NCBI GenBank assembly: GCA_012744475.1
Contig: JAAYBV010000081.1
Coordinates: 1-32,471 of the forward strand
Direction: 5' to 3'
DNA: 32,471 nt
Source: Phycisphaerae bacterium
GTDB taxonomy: Bacteria; Planctomycetota; Phycisphaerae; Sedimentisphaerales; Anaerobacaceae
The notes under the pieces were generated by a model. That model saw only the letters and a list, made by a program, of their open reading frames with translations, was not told the origin of the DNA and did no database searches. The translations under genes and the position numbers were made by a program. Below are positions 1 through 8,511 of the stretch, one piece after another (within the stretch, counting starts at the first letter, position 1; each line of letters opens with the position of its first letter).

Positions 1-426
1 CGCCTCCGGTGGCGAACCTGGCAGGCGGCCAAATGAAGAAGGTTGCCCTCTTCCCGTCGGGGCCGGATGCCCGGCCGGCAGGAGAACCGTCAATACGGCA
101 ATGAATATCATTGTGACACAGCCTGTCCGGTCGGAATGACAGAGTCGATTGCAGCCTCCGGTGAAGGTTTACCTACAAACATCAGGTGCACCCCATCAGG
201 CTGGAGGCTGTAGGCTACAGGCCACAGGCGGCTTCGCGATTTGATTATTTCCCGGATACAGGCGTCTTTCTGACAGGAGGGCTGCGCTGGAGGCCCGGGA
301 CAGGCAGACCGTGTCATCGTGTCACGATGGGCAGGGGCCGTACCGACTTGTGTTCGGGGCGCCGGAAGACCATAGTGGCACAGAAGAAGGGATGGGGGAC
401 ATGCGAATCTTGCAGGGAGATGTGTC
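1..426. other. Left-edge spacer, possible gene tail
   Basis: No convincing complete gene is seen. A forward frame is open from base 3 to a TGA at 102-104 and would encode about 33 residues. It could be the C-terminal end of a gene that starts outside the window, but no family is recognisable. From about 195 to 225 there is low-complexity sequence of the type GGCTGGAGGCTGTAGGC, and a similar stretch recurs near 23212. The remainder gives only short shadow frames on both strands. Confidence 0.3.
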
Positions 427-1461
427 ATGCGGAGTGTGATGGTTGGCAATATGATCCTGTGGCTCGCGTTGGCGGGTTCTGGATGCGAGAAGAAGACGGA
501 AGTACAGAAGACCGACGCATCGAAGATCGACGTGCGGGTAGTCGGCCCTCTGAAGGTGAACGGTCGCGGCACTCTGCTGCTTTGCGGCACGAAGGAAGGG
601 TCGGCCATTCGTTACTACAACGTCCACCTCGACGGGGCACATGACAAGGCGAAGGTATTACCGATCCCTGGTGTGGGTACGTGCCTGGGGGCGGAGTGGA
701 GACACAGTGCAGAATCGGATGAGCTGCTGTGGATCACGGGCGACGAGCAACAGGAACTCAGGAGATTCAAGATCACGGCCGATGGAATCTCTCAGACAGA
801 ATCTATTGCTGTCGATCCCAACTTCGTCGTCACCACGGCTTCTTACGCTTGGGGAGCCAGCGGCAAGATTGTCCCATTGCGGGCGTCGCGCTTATACGAC
901 TCTTCCGGCGCTCACCTGGGGCTGTTGAGGATCGAGGACGGTGTTCTGCACGAATCGACCATCCCTGCCCCCGGCTTGATGCTGTGGACGGATGAATCCA
1001 CTTTCTACATGGTTGGCTACGATCGCGGGAGCAATCCCATGATGGTCATGTCGAAGGCCAAGCTCAATCCCGAGAGTATGACGGTTGAAGTCACAGAGAT
1101 CCTGAGGGCGAAGGAGATTCGTCTGGCCGCGCAGGGGCTTGATGGAGCGGTAGTCTATGTGGTCGGAACCGAGGTGTTTGCTGGTGATCACCGACTGTGC
1201 ATTCTACCTGAGAAGCTGTCGCCAAGCGGGGGACTGTATATTGATGGGGAGTATCTCGCCTACTTCTCTGCGAGCGAGACGATCTACGTGCTCAACCGTA
1301 CGGGCGACGTCGTTCGATCCAGGCGGATCGACGAAGCCTCTTCGGTCTTTGGCCTGTCCGCATTGACTCACTGTGTCTATGGGGTCAGAGAAGACCTCCG
1401 GAATGTGTACGCCTATGATTTCGTGGAGGATGCTGTCAGGACACTGTTCTCGGTCGAGTGA
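427..1461 (+). CDS. Predicted lipoprotein, possible beta-propeller
   Basis: This 344-residue protein begins with a short hydrophobic stretch ending LALAGSGCEKK. That looks like a lipoprotein signal with Cys20 as the lipidated residue, although Gly at the -3 position makes the lipobox imperfect. The rest is rich in beta-strand-like repeats such as GAVVYVVG and ETIYVLNRTGDVV, each followed by Asp/Gly turns. This suggests a propeller-like fold, but no named family is recognised. The ATG is preceded by AGGGAG seven bases upstream. Its stop overlaps a possible GTG start for the next gene, so the two are probably co-transcribed. Likely location is the periplasmic face of a membrane. The function is unknown. 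Confidence 0.75.
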   Translation: MRSVMVGNMILWLALAGSGCEKKTEVQKTDASKIDVRVVGPLKVNGRGTLLLCGTKEGSAIRYYNVHLDGAHDKAKVLPIPGVGTCLGAEWRHSAESDELLWITGDEQQELRRFKITADGISQTESIAVDPNFVVTTASYAWGASGKIVPLRASRLYDSSGAHLGLLRIEDGVLHESTIPAPGLMLWTDESTFYMVGYDRGSNPMMVMSKAKLNPESMTVEVTEILRAKEIRLAAQGLDGAVVYVVGTEVFAGDHRLCILPEKLSPSGGLYIDGEYLAYFSASETIYVLNRTGDVVRSRRIDEASSVFGLSALTHCVYGVREDLRNVYAYDFVEDAVRTLFSVE

Positions 1462-1493
1462 ACGACGGGGGGGCGGGGATTGGAGCGGAAGGA

Positions 1494-1817
1494 ATGGATC
1501 GTTCGCGATGGATTTGTCTGCTTGCGGCTGGGCTGTATGTGGTCGTGGCGTTGGTGTTTCCGTTGTCGGGGGATAGGCCGGTGGCCGAGCCGAACGACGA
1601 GGGGTTGTCGAGCGTTCAGTTTGCCGGCGGCCTCTTCCTGTTCCTCGGGTTCGTATGCGTCTGGTGGTCCGAGATACTGGGGGACGCCCTCTGGATGGAG
1701 CGTGGGGCTTGGAACCCCATACCCTCGACGAGCGGCGTGGTGAGGCTCCTTGGCTGGATATTTCTGATCGGCGCCTTCGTGGTCCAGGCGGTCTTGCGGC
1801 ACCGTGCCATGGCATGA
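1494..1817 (+). CDS. Small three-helix membrane protein
   Basis: About 107 residues from the ATG at 1494, which follows a GGAAGGA ribosome site. The frame also opens with a GTG at 1458 that overlaps the stop of the lipoprotein gene, giving a longer 119-residue version; the later ATG has the better site. Three hydrophobic segments are visible: ICLLAAGLYVVVALVF, FAGGLFLFLGFVCVWW and LGWIFLIGAFVVQAVL. A polar loop rich in Glu and Asp lies between the first two. No family is recognised. Tight spacing to the upstream lipoprotein suggests a joint membrane-associated role, which is inference only. Confidence 0.65.
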   Translation: MDRSRWICLLAAGLYVVVALVFPLSGDRPVAEPNDEGLSSVQFAGGLFLFLGFVCVWWSEILGDALWMERGAWNPIPSTSGVVRLLGWIFLIGAFVVQAVLRHRAMA

Positions 1818-1824
1818 CAAAAGA

Positions 1825-1853
1825 TTGACAGCCGGAGGATTGTTCTGTAGGCT
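1825..1853 (+). promoter_or_regulatory. Candidate sigma70-like promoter
   Basis: TTGACA at 1825-1830 and TAGGCT at 1848-1853 are separated by 17 bases. The -35 box is perfect but the -10 box is weak. It would give the pseudopilin gene at 2091 an untranslated leader of roughly 230 bases. No known riboswitch fold was recognised in that leader. Confidence 0.3.
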
Positions 1854-2090
1854 GATCTTGGATGTGCGCGGAGGATGTATGCGCCGAGAAGCTGCAACAA
1901 CCGGGCCGACAGGCAGAACGGGCGCACGAGCGACGTGCGAGGGCCAGGCGGACGGCACACCACGAGCCGCCGGAGGAATCTGCATGCTGTTTTTACCTCA
2001 TGGAGGGCCTGTGCGCCCGTCGAGAAGGCGGTACGTTGTCGTGTGCTCTGCGGGACTCTCGTGAACGATTGCCGACAAAGGAGCTTCATC

Positions 2091-3002
2091 ATGGGCGAGC
2101 AAAGACAGAGAAGTGGTTGTACGGCAGCGAAAGCGGGCATTCTCGATGGCCGGAGCGGTCGGCATCGTGAGGCGTTCACGCTGATCGAGCTGCTGGTGGT
2201 GATCGCCATCATCGCCGTGCTGATGGGCATCCTGATGCCCACGCTGAACCGGGTCCGCGAGCAGGGCCGCCGGGCGGTCTGCCTGAACCACATGAAGACC
2301 CTGACGCTTTGCTGGATCATGTACGCCGACGAGAACGACGACCGGATCGTCAACGGCGAAGCGTATTGGGATCCCTCCGGCGTGCCGACAGCGCCGGTCC
2401 CGACAGGGGGGCCGCACGCCGGCGAACGGTATTGGGTAGGCAACGACTGCGCCAGCGGCTATGCGACGGGCGAACAGCGGCCACAGGAGACCCAGATGGA
2501 GGCCCTCCGGGTCGGCGCGCTGTTTCCTTACGCCAAGGCCGAGAAGGTGTACCGCTGCCCGACCGGCATTCGCGGCGAGATGCGCACCTACTCAACCGCC
2601 TATGGCATGAACGGTTGTTTCGACGCTCCCGGGACGTATGAGGGCACTCGGGGCGTGCGCGTGGGCAACACGGTGCTGATGGTCAAGAAGCGGTCGGAGA
2701 TCACGGTCCCGGCTCCGTCGTACCGGCTCGTCTTCCTGGACGAAGGCCGCATCACGCCGGACAGCTATGCCATCCACTACCTCGTCGCCCAGTGGTGGGA
2801 CCCGCCCTTTGTCCGCCACGCCGACGGCACCAACGTCGCCTTCGCCGACGGCCACAGCGACTATTGGAAGTACAAAGGAAAAGAGACCATCGAAGTCGGC
2901 AAAATGGTCAACCCGCAGCACAACTACAAGCCGACCACCGAAGACGGAATCGAGGACGTCCAGAGAATGCAGATCGCCACCTGGGGCCGCCTCGGTTACT
3001 GA
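2091..3002 (+). CDS. Type II pseudopilin-like, H-X9-DG protein
   Basis: This 303-residue protein carries a prepilin signal at residues 28-50: a basic leader, then AFTLIELLVVIAIIAVLMG. Cleavage would occur before the Phe and leave Glu at mature position 5. Further on, the motif H-X9-DG occurs exactly once (HADGTNVAFADGHSDYW), the hallmark of the planctomycete and verrucomicrobial prepilin-like family whose genes occur in large paralogous sets. The frame stays open upstream to 1875, but the ATG at 2091 has AAAGGAG seven bases before it and starts the expected short leader. Such proteins are thought to use the type II secretion/type IV pilus assembly machinery; their function is not known. No secretion genes are adjacent. 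A divergent paralog lies at 27279-28160. Confidence 0.9.
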   Translation: MGEQRQRSGCTAAKAGILDGRSGRHREAFTLIELLVVIAIIAVLMGILMPTLNRVREQGRRAVCLNHMKTLTLCWIMYADENDDRIVNGEAYWDPSGVPTAPVPTGGPHAGERYWVGNDCASGYATGEQRPQETQMEALRVGALFPYAKAEKVYRCPTGIRGEMRTYSTAYGMNGCFDAPGTYEGTRGVRVGNTVLMVKKRSEITVPAPSYRLVFLDEGRITPDSYAIHYLVAQWWDPPFVRHADGTNVAFADGHSDYWKYKGKETIEVGKMVNPQHNYKPTTEDGIEDVQRMQIATWGRLGY

Positions 3003-3402
3003 TCGCTGTGGGGCGTCCTGTCCATGCTCTGGTCGCGCCGGTTCTGCTTCCTGTGTGAGAACATCCTGGTCCGCCCGCGGCGGATGCCAGCCTCGAAACT
3101 CGTCCTGAGCGAAGTCAAATGGAGTGCGGCCTTAGGCACGGCGAATACGATTTGGCTCTGCATATCCGGAGATGCCGACGCGTTCAACCATCCCCAAGTC
3201 CTACGGACTCGAGACTGCCACCCAGACGCTTCACTGGCTCAGGAACGCCTGTGACCTGAACCCGGTATGCACGTTGGACTGTCGCGACGGGGAATTTTCT
3301 GGACGAGGGGCGGGGGCGGGCGCTCATATGGTGTGGATGGCGCGGCGGCAGCGTGGCCGGCCAGGGTGTGGGAACACCGCTCGACAGGGAAGGAGCAAGA
3401 GC
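3003..3402. other. Spacer between pseudopilin and kup
   Basis: Apart from the composite repeat, no gene is supported here. The kup reading frame runs open through the last part of the spacer, but that stretch includes repeat sequence, so it is unlikely to be coding. No clear promoter was found before kup. Confidence 0.5.
3051..3260 (+). repeat. Degenerate composite hairpin repeat, long form
   Basis: A roughly 210-base copy of the element also seen at 29379-29585. Shared landmarks in the same order are TGTGTGA, CCTGG, CCTGAGCGAAGTC, ATGGAG, CGAATACGAT or CGGATACGAT, GGAGAYGCCGACRC, CCATCCCCAAGTCC, GGACT, TGCCACCCAG and GGCTCAGGAA. This copy has several substitutions in its left arm, so it appears older than the one at 29379. 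Confidence 0.8.
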
Positions 3403-5355
3403 GTGGCAACAGCACGGACGCGGCAGGGCATCTCTGACGAGGCGGACCGATTCGCGGGCGAGGGCGGGCCGCCGGAGGACGACCGGTCGCGAGGCAGGTT
3501 CCTCGTTCTGGGTCTGACGGCCCTCGGCGTGGTGTTCGGCGACATCGGCACCAGCCCGATCTACGCGCTGCGTGTGGCCTTCATGAGCCACCATGCCATG
3601 ACTCCGACGCCGGACAATGTCCTGGGCGTCCTGTCGCTGATCTTCTGGTCGCTGGTGGTGATCATCTCCGCCAAGTACATGCTCTACGTCATGCGTGCCG
3701 ACAACGAGGGCGAAGGCGGGATTCTGGCCCTCATGGCCCTGGTTCATCCGATGCACGAAGGACCACATCCTGAGCGGAAGGTAGTGGCTGTCCTGGGCGT
3801 ATTCGGTGCTGCGCTGCTCTACGGCGACGGCATGATCACGCCGGCCATCTCCGTGCTCAGCGCCGTCGAGGGTCTGGAGGTCGCCATACCGGCGTTCGAT
3901 CGCCACGTCGTTCCCGCCACGGTGATCATCCTGGTGCTTCTGTTCGCTTTCCAGCGTCGTGGCACGGCCCGCGTCGGTTTCGTCTTCGGCCCGGTCATGG
4001 TCGTGTGGTTTGCCACACTGGCGGTGCTGGGGCTGCGCGGCATTCTCCTGCGGCCGGCGGTGCTGTCGGCTTTGATTCCGACGCATGCGATCGGGTTTCT
4101 CGCGCGGAACGGGCTCCAGGGGTTTCTCGTGCTCGGCGCGATCTTTCTCGTGGTGACCGGGGGCGAAGCGCTGTACGCGGACCTGGGCCATTTCACACGC
4201 CGGACAATCCGGTTCACGTGGTTTGCGTTGGTGCAGCCGGCTCTGCTGTTGAACTACTTCGGCCAGGGCGCCCTGCTCCTGGCCCGCCCGGAGGAGGTGA
4301 CGCAGCCGTTCTACCGTCTGGCGCCGGCCTGGGCGCTGTATCCGATGGTAGTTCTGGCGACGGTCGCGACGGTGATTGCCTCTCAGGCGATCATCTCCGC
4401 CGTCTTCTCGCTCACGCGCCAGGCCACCCTGCTGGGGCTGTTCCCACGGGTGAGGATCGTCCAGACCTCGCCCGAGCGGATCGGACAGATCTACATCCCG
4501 GGCATCAATTGGCTGCTCATGCTGGCGACGATTGCCCTGGTCATGGCCTTCAAGCGATCGAACAACCTGGCGGCGGCGTACGGTATTGCCGTCTCCATCA
4601 CCATGGTCATCACCACGATGCTCGCCTACGTGGTGGCGCGCGAGCTGTGGGGATGGTCCAAGCCGGTCGCGATCCTGACGACCGGCCTGTTCGTGGCGGT
4701 CGACACCGCTTTCCTCGGCGCCAACCTGTACCGAATCGTGGAAGGCGGCTGGGTCCCGCTGCTGGTCGGCACGGTGGCCTTCGTGGTGCTGTGGACGTGG
4801 AAGACCGGGCGCACGGTCATTCGCGGCAAGCTGGCGACGAACACCGAATCGCTCGAGGGCATGCTCCGAGAGATGGCCCAGAATCCGCCGGCGCGGGTCG
4901 CCGGGACCGCGGTGTTTATGGCCGGGTCCCCCGTGGGGGCGCCCCCGATGCTGGTGCGGTTGCTCAGGCACAGTCGGGCCCTGCACGAACACGTAATCGT
5001 TCTGACGGTGGTCGTGGCGAACGTGCCTCGCGTTCCGCGGTCCGGCCGGCTCGAAATCGAGCATCTCGGACAGGGGATCTGCCGGATCGTGCTGCACTTC
5101 GGCTTCATGCAGAACCCTCTCGTGCCGCGCGCGCTGCGGCAGAACGCCAAACGGATCGGGCCCGACGTGGATCTGGACGGCGCCAGCTACTACGTCGGCG
5201 GTCAGGTTCTGCTGGTGGCCGACCACCACCATGGAATGGCACGATGGCGAAAGAGGCTGTTCGCCTTCATGGCCCGCAACGCGACGCGGCCGATGGCCTT
5301 CTACGGCCTGCCCCTGGAACGCGTGGTGGAGATCGGCACCCCCATCGAGTTCTGA
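3403..5355 (+). CDS. kup: Kup/HAK-type potassium uptake protein
   Basis: Low-affinity potassium:proton symporter of the Kup/HAK/KT family, in the inner membrane. The 650-residue product matches the usual length of about 620-650. The family signature appears early as LGVVFGDIGTSPIYALR, followed by about twelve hydrophobic segments, the conserved DNEGEGGILALMAL stretch, and a hydrophilic C-terminal domain of about 150 residues ending in the FYGLPLERVVEIG type motif. The frame is open back to 3172, but GTG at 3403 is chosen: it has AAGGAG seven bases upstream and starts just ahead of the conserved core. The ATG at 3328 is an alternative. It stands alone, with no regulatory partner recognisable nearby. 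Confidence 0.93.
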   Translation: MATARTRQGISDEADRFAGEGGPPEDDRSRGRFLVLGLTALGVVFGDIGTSPIYALRVAFMSHHAMTPTPDNVLGVLSLIFWSLVVIISAKYMLYVMRADNEGEGGILALMALVHPMHEGPHPERKVVAVLGVFGAALLYGDGMITPAISVLSAVEGLEVAIPAFDRHVVPATVIILVLLFAFQRRGTARVGFVFGPVMVVWFATLAVLGLRGILLRPAVLSALIPTHAIGFLARNGLQGFLVLGAIFLVVTGGEALYADLGHFTRRTIRFTWFALVQPALLLNYFGQGALLLARPEEVTQPFYRLAPAWALYPMVVLATVATVIASQAIISAVFSLTRQATLLGLFPRVRIVQTSPERIGQIYIPGINWLLMLATIALVMAFKRSNNLAAAYGIAVSITMVITTMLAYVVARELWGWSKPVAILTTGLFVAVDTAFLGANLYRIVEGGWVPLLVGTVAFVVLWTWKTGRTVIRGKLATNTESLEGMLREMAQNPPARVAGTAVFMAGSPVGAPPMLVRLLRHSRALHEHVIVLTVVVANVPRVPRSGRLEIEHLGQGICRIVLHFGFMQNPLVPRALRQNAKRIGPDVDLDGASYYVGGQVLLVADHHHGMARWRKRLFAFMARNATRPMAFYGLPLERVVEIGTPIEF

Positions 5356-5394
5356 ATCCCCCGAGTTTGGTGGAAGCCGGCCGCAGAAACGAGC

Positions 5395-5423
5395 GTGACA
5401 GAGGCGGCCCCGTCTGGTATGAT
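5395..5423 (+). promoter_or_regulatory. Candidate sigma70-like promoter
   Basis: GTGACA at 5395-5400 and TATGAT at 5418-5423 with a 17-base spacer. It sits about 50 bases before the start of the dockerin-tailed secreted protein, so the leader would be short. Five of six bases match in each box. Confidence 0.5.
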
Positions 5424-5474
5424 GGAGGGGTGGAGACAAACGAGTGTGTCAACCTTATCGGTGGGAGGCTGGTT

Positions 5475-6485
5475 ATGGATATGCAGCGGATCGGTGTTGT
5501 GCTCTTGCTCAGTTTTGGGGTCGCTTTCCCCGCCGGGGCGGTGACGCGCGCGGCGCCGGTGATCGTCGATCACACGTGTACGGGTATCGCGCGGATTCCT
5601 GCGGAGGCGATTCTGGCGGCGAAGGCTGTGTTGCATATCGCTTATGGGCACACCTCGCACGGCTCGCAGATCACCAGCGGGATGAGCGGTCTGGTGGCGT
5701 TCGCCAACGGCGGGGGCAAGGGCATGCAGCACCCGGCCGGGATGTTCGCGTGGAACCACGGCGGCTCCGGCGGCGCGCTGGACCTGCACGACTACGCCAT
5801 GAGCGGCGACGTCGGGTACTATCCCGACTGGGTGAACAACACCCGGAGCTACTTGAACGGCGCCGGGCGCGAAAACGTCAATGTCATCATGTGGTCGTGG
5901 TGCGGGCAGGTGAGCGGCAAGTACGCGGGCGGGCGGCTGTTCAGCGAATACCTGACGCCGATGGGCCAGCTCGAACAGGAGTTTCCCCACGTCACGTTCG
6001 TCTATATGACCGGGCACGTCGATCACGGCGCCGACAGCAACAACAAGGCCGCCAACCAGGTCATCCGCGAGTACTGCCGCGCGAACAACAAGGTCCTGTT
6101 CGATTTCGCCGACATCGAGAGCTACGATCCGGACGGCAAGTACTACGCTTTCCCGAGCGACAACTGCGACTACTATTCCGAGGTCAACGGATCGCGGCAG
6201 GGCAACTGGGCCATCCAGTGGCAGGACAGTCACACGCGCAACGTCGACTGGTACTCCTGCGATTCGGCGCACAGCGAACCGCTGAACGCCAACCTGAAGG
6301 CCTACGCCGCCTGGTGGCTTTGGGCTCGCCTGGCGGGCTGGCCGGGACCGGCCGGCTCGGCCGACCTCGACGGCGACGGCCGGGTCGACGCTTGCGACTT
6401 GGCCCTGCTGGCCCAGCAGTGGCTCGCCGAGACCGAGGTCGCCGCCTCCGACGAGGGGGCAGAGACCCCACAACGCCGACGGTGA
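5475..6485 (+). CDS. Secreted protein with dockerin-like C-terminus
   Basis: This 336-residue protein begins with a Sec signal peptide (VVLLLSFGVAFPAGAVTRA). The central region of about 270 residues contains striking motifs: GHTSHGSQI, MWSWCGQVSG, FVYMTGHVDHGAD and DSHTRNVDWYSCDSAHSEPL. The several His, Asp and Ser positions look like an enzyme active site. I do not recognise the family, and an SGNH/GDSL-like hydrolase is only a guess. The C-terminus has one dockerin-like calcium loop, DLDGDGRVDACDLALLAQQW. GGGAGG lies six bases before the ATG at 5475. The frame is open far upstream through kup, but that is an overlap artefact. Probably exported and possibly tethered. Confidence 0.82.
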   Translation: MDMQRIGVVLLLSFGVAFPAGAVTRAAPVIVDHTCTGIARIPAEAILAAKAVLHIAYGHTSHGSQITSGMSGLVAFANGGGKGMQHPAGMFAWNHGGSGGALDLHDYAMSGDVGYYPDWVNNTRSYLNGAGRENVNVIMWSWCGQVSGKYAGGRLFSEYLTPMGQLEQEFPHVTFVYMTGHVDHGADSNNKAANQVIREYCRANNKVLFDFADIESYDPDGKYYAFPSDNCDYYSEVNGSRQGNWAIQWQDSHTRNVDWYSCDSAHSEPLNANLKAYAAWWLWARLAGWPGPAGSADLDGDGRVDACDLALLAQQWLAETEVAASDEGAETPQRRR

Positions 6486-6525
6486 AACGCGCTGGTCAGG
6501 ATCGGCAGCAGAAGGGAGTTGTGAA

Positions 6526-7536
6526 ATGAGACGACAGGAGTTGGATCGGCGACAGGCGACAGGCGCGGGGTGGAGCCGGCGCGAGTTCCTCCAGAAGACG
6601 GCGCTGGCGGGCGCTGCGCTGGCGGTGGGGGCGACCGCAGGAGGCGCGAGCGGATCGGGCGGGTCGGAATTGCCGACGCGGGTGCTGGGCCGGACCGGAG
6701 CCAGAGTCACGATCCTGGGCTTGGGCACCGCGCCGATCGGCGAGGCGCGAGGCGATCTGGCCGAAGCGGTGAAGATCTTCAGCGAGGTTATCGACCGCGG
6801 TGTGAGCTACGTCGATACCGCCCGCATCTATGGCATCGCCGAAGAGGCCCTGGGCCAGGTGCTGGCGACGCGGCGCGACAAGGTGTTCCTCGTCACCAAG
6901 TGCTGGACCGATTCGGGCCAGCGGGCGCAGCAGATGTTCGATGAATCGCTGCGGACGCTCAAGACCGACCACGTGGACCTCGTTCACATCCACAACATCG
7001 GCAACAAGAATCTCGACAAGGTGCTGGCCAAGGACGGCATCCTCGAATACCTGCTCCGGCAGAAAGAGGCGGGCAAGACGCGGTTCATCGGGCTCTCAGG
7101 CCACGAGAGGCCGCCGCACTTCGTCAAGATGCTCGAAACGGATCAGATCGACGTTGTGATGAACGTGATGAACTACGCCGACCGCAACATCTACGACTTC
7201 GAGGGCACAGTGCTGCCCGAGTGCCGTAAGCGTGATATCGGCGTCGTGGCGATGAAGGTCTACGCCGGCATCAAGGGCGGCTTCCCCAACCACCGCAAGG
7301 GCTGGGTCGGGTGCAACACGCCGCCCGAGCGGATGGGCCAGGCGCTGGCCTACGCGTTGGACCTTGAAGGCGTCCACGTTGCCAACGTCGGCCCGTTCAC
7401 GATGGAGCAGGCGATCCAGAACGTCGAGCTGGCCCGGCGCTACAAGCCGTTGACCGCCGACGAGCGGCAGGATTTGCTCGCGTTCGGCCGGGAGCTGGCG
7501 CCCACGCTCGGCCCGCGCTATGGCCCTGTCGCCTGA
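6526..7536 (+). CDS. Tat-exported aldo/keto reductase
   Basis: NAD(P)H-dependent oxidoreductase of the aldo/keto reductase superfamily, 336 residues. The N-terminus has a Tat signal, SRREFLQKTALAGAALAVG, so the enzyme is predicted to be exported folded with its cofactor. The (beta/alpha)8 barrel follows from about residue 47 (LPTRVLGRTGARVTILGLG). The catalytic tetrad is visible as Asp97 and Tyr102 in VDTARIYG, Lys125 in LVTKCW and His156 in DLVHIHN. AAGGGAG precedes the ATG. It starts 40 bases after the dockerin-tailed gene and probably shares its transcript. The substrate is unknown; Tat-exported members are frequent in Planctomycetota and presumably act on sugars or other carbonyls. Confidence 0.9.
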   Translation: MRRQELDRRQATGAGWSRREFLQKTALAGAALAVGATAGGASGSGGSELPTRVLGRTGARVTILGLGTAPIGEARGDLAEAVKIFSEVIDRGVSYVDTARIYGIAEEALGQVLATRRDKVFLVTKCWTDSGQRAQQMFDESLRTLKTDHVDLVHIHNIGNKNLDKVLAKDGILEYLLRQKEAGKTRFIGLSGHERPPHFVKMLETDQIDVVMNVMNYADRNIYDFEGTVLPECRKRDIGVVAMKVYAGIKGGFPNHRKGWVGCNTPPERMGQALAYALDLEGVHVANVGPFTMEQAIQNVELARRYKPLTADERQDLLAFGRELAPTLGPRYGPVA

Positions 7537-7571
7537 TGCCCGGCGCGCCGTAGCTGCACTTCACACGAGGG

Positions 7572-7601
7572 TGGCAGCGGCAAGCAAGGCTTGCCGATGG
7601 T
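7572..7601 (+). repeat. GGCAAGC-type hairpin repeat
   Basis: GTGGCAGC shoulder, stem GGCAAGC/GCTTGCC around an AAG loop, then the GATGG shoulder. The same shoulders and stem recur at 25806, 32295 and 32354. No T-run follows, so it is not a classic intrinsic terminator, although it lies just after a stop codon. Confidence 0.75.
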
Positions 7602-7681
7602 TCGACCTGTCTTGTCCCCCCTCTCTTCGACAGGGAATGCCGGAGGTCCACGATAGTCTTCGCGTGAAAGGAAAGGGCTCG

Positions 7682-8491
7682 ATGAGCAGGCGTTACGTGC
7701 ACGGATACGATCCGCGGGAGAACACGCGGTTGCAGGACCAGGCTTCCACGCTGGTGCAACTGCTGCACTCGGACACGGTGTACCCGGCGGGGAGCACCAT
7801 TTTGGAGGCCGGCTGCGGCGTCGGGGCCCAGACGGTGACACTGGCGCGGAACAGCCCCGGCGCAGAGATCACGTCCATCGACATCTCCGAACGCTCTCTC
7901 GCCCAGGCGAAAGATGCGGTGGCGGCCGCCGGCCTGAACAATGTCACCTTCCGCCAGGCGGATATCTTCGATCTGCCGTTCGCAGCCGAGTCGTTCGACC
8001 ATGTCTTCGTGTGTTTCGTCCTCGAGCATCTCTCCGATCCCGTCAGCGCGCTGATGGAGCTGAAGAAACGGCTCAATACGGGTGGCACGATGACGGTGAT
8101 CGAAGGGGACCACGGCTCGACGTATTTCCATCCCGACAGCGCCAAGGCCCATGCCGCGATTCGCTGTCAGGTCGAGTTGCAGAAGCAGGCGGGGGGCAAC
8201 GCGAATATCGGCCGCGAGCTGTTTCCCCTGCTCACCAAGGCGGGCTTCGGTTCCGTGCGGGTCTCGCCGCGAATGGTGTACGTCGATGCGAGTCGGCCCG
8301 AGCTGGTCGACGGTTTCACGCGCAAGACGTTCACGGCGATGGTCGAAGGCGTGCGGACTTCGGCGCTCGAAGCGGGCCTGATCGATGCGTGCGATTTCGA
8401 CGAGGGCATCCGGGACCTCTACCGGACCACGGAGCCGGACGGCGTGTTCTGCTACACGTTCTTCAAGGCCTTCTCTCGCAAGACCGCCTGA
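7682..8491 (+). CDS. Class I SAM-dependent methyltransferase
   Basis: About 269 residues with a Rossmann-type methyltransferase core. Motif I is ILEAGCGVGAQTVTLA near residues 39-54, followed by the acidic loop SIDISE, motif II FRQADIFDLPF, and the post-motif FDHVFVCFVLEHL. This pattern is close to UbiE/Methyltransf_11 type enzymes that methylate small molecules. The C-terminal 100 residues are less conserved and may bind the substrate. The ATG at 7682 is chosen over upstream starts because AAAGGAAAGGG lies just before it; a GTG six codons earlier is possible. A hairpin repeat separates it from the aldo/keto reductase. It converges with the tautomerase gene, leaving only 20 bases between them. 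Substrate unknown. Confidence 0.85.
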   Translation: MSRRYVHGYDPRENTRLQDQASTLVQLLHSDTVYPAGSTILEAGCGVGAQTVTLARNSPGAEITSIDISERSLAQAKDAVAAAGLNNVTFRQADIFDLPFAAESFDHVFVCFVLEHLSDPVSALMELKKRLNTGGTMTVIEGDHGSTYFHPDSAKAHAAIRCQVELQKQAGGNANIGRELFPLLTKAGFGSVRVSPRMVYVDASRPELVDGFTRKTFTAMVEGVRTSALEAGLIDACDFDEGIRDLYRTTEPDGVFCYTFFKAFSRKTA

Positions 8492-8511
8492 TGCGCGGCC
8501 GAGAGCGCACC

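Noticed and set aside
1854-2090. Riboswitch in the long leader of the first pseudopilin gene
   Set aside because: No conserved core of a known class was recognisable by eye; a covariance search would be needed.
3184-5439. Long open frame on the minus strand (751 codons) opposite kup
   Set aside because: It mirrors kup in a GC-rich third-position pattern and its product is rich in His, Arg and Gln with no domain; the plus-strand product is a clear Kup protein.
4005-5474. Upstream extension of the dockerin-tailed protein through kup
   Set aside because: The extension is low-complexity Gly/Arg/Ala sequence overlapping a real gene; a ribosome site and signal peptide start at 5475.
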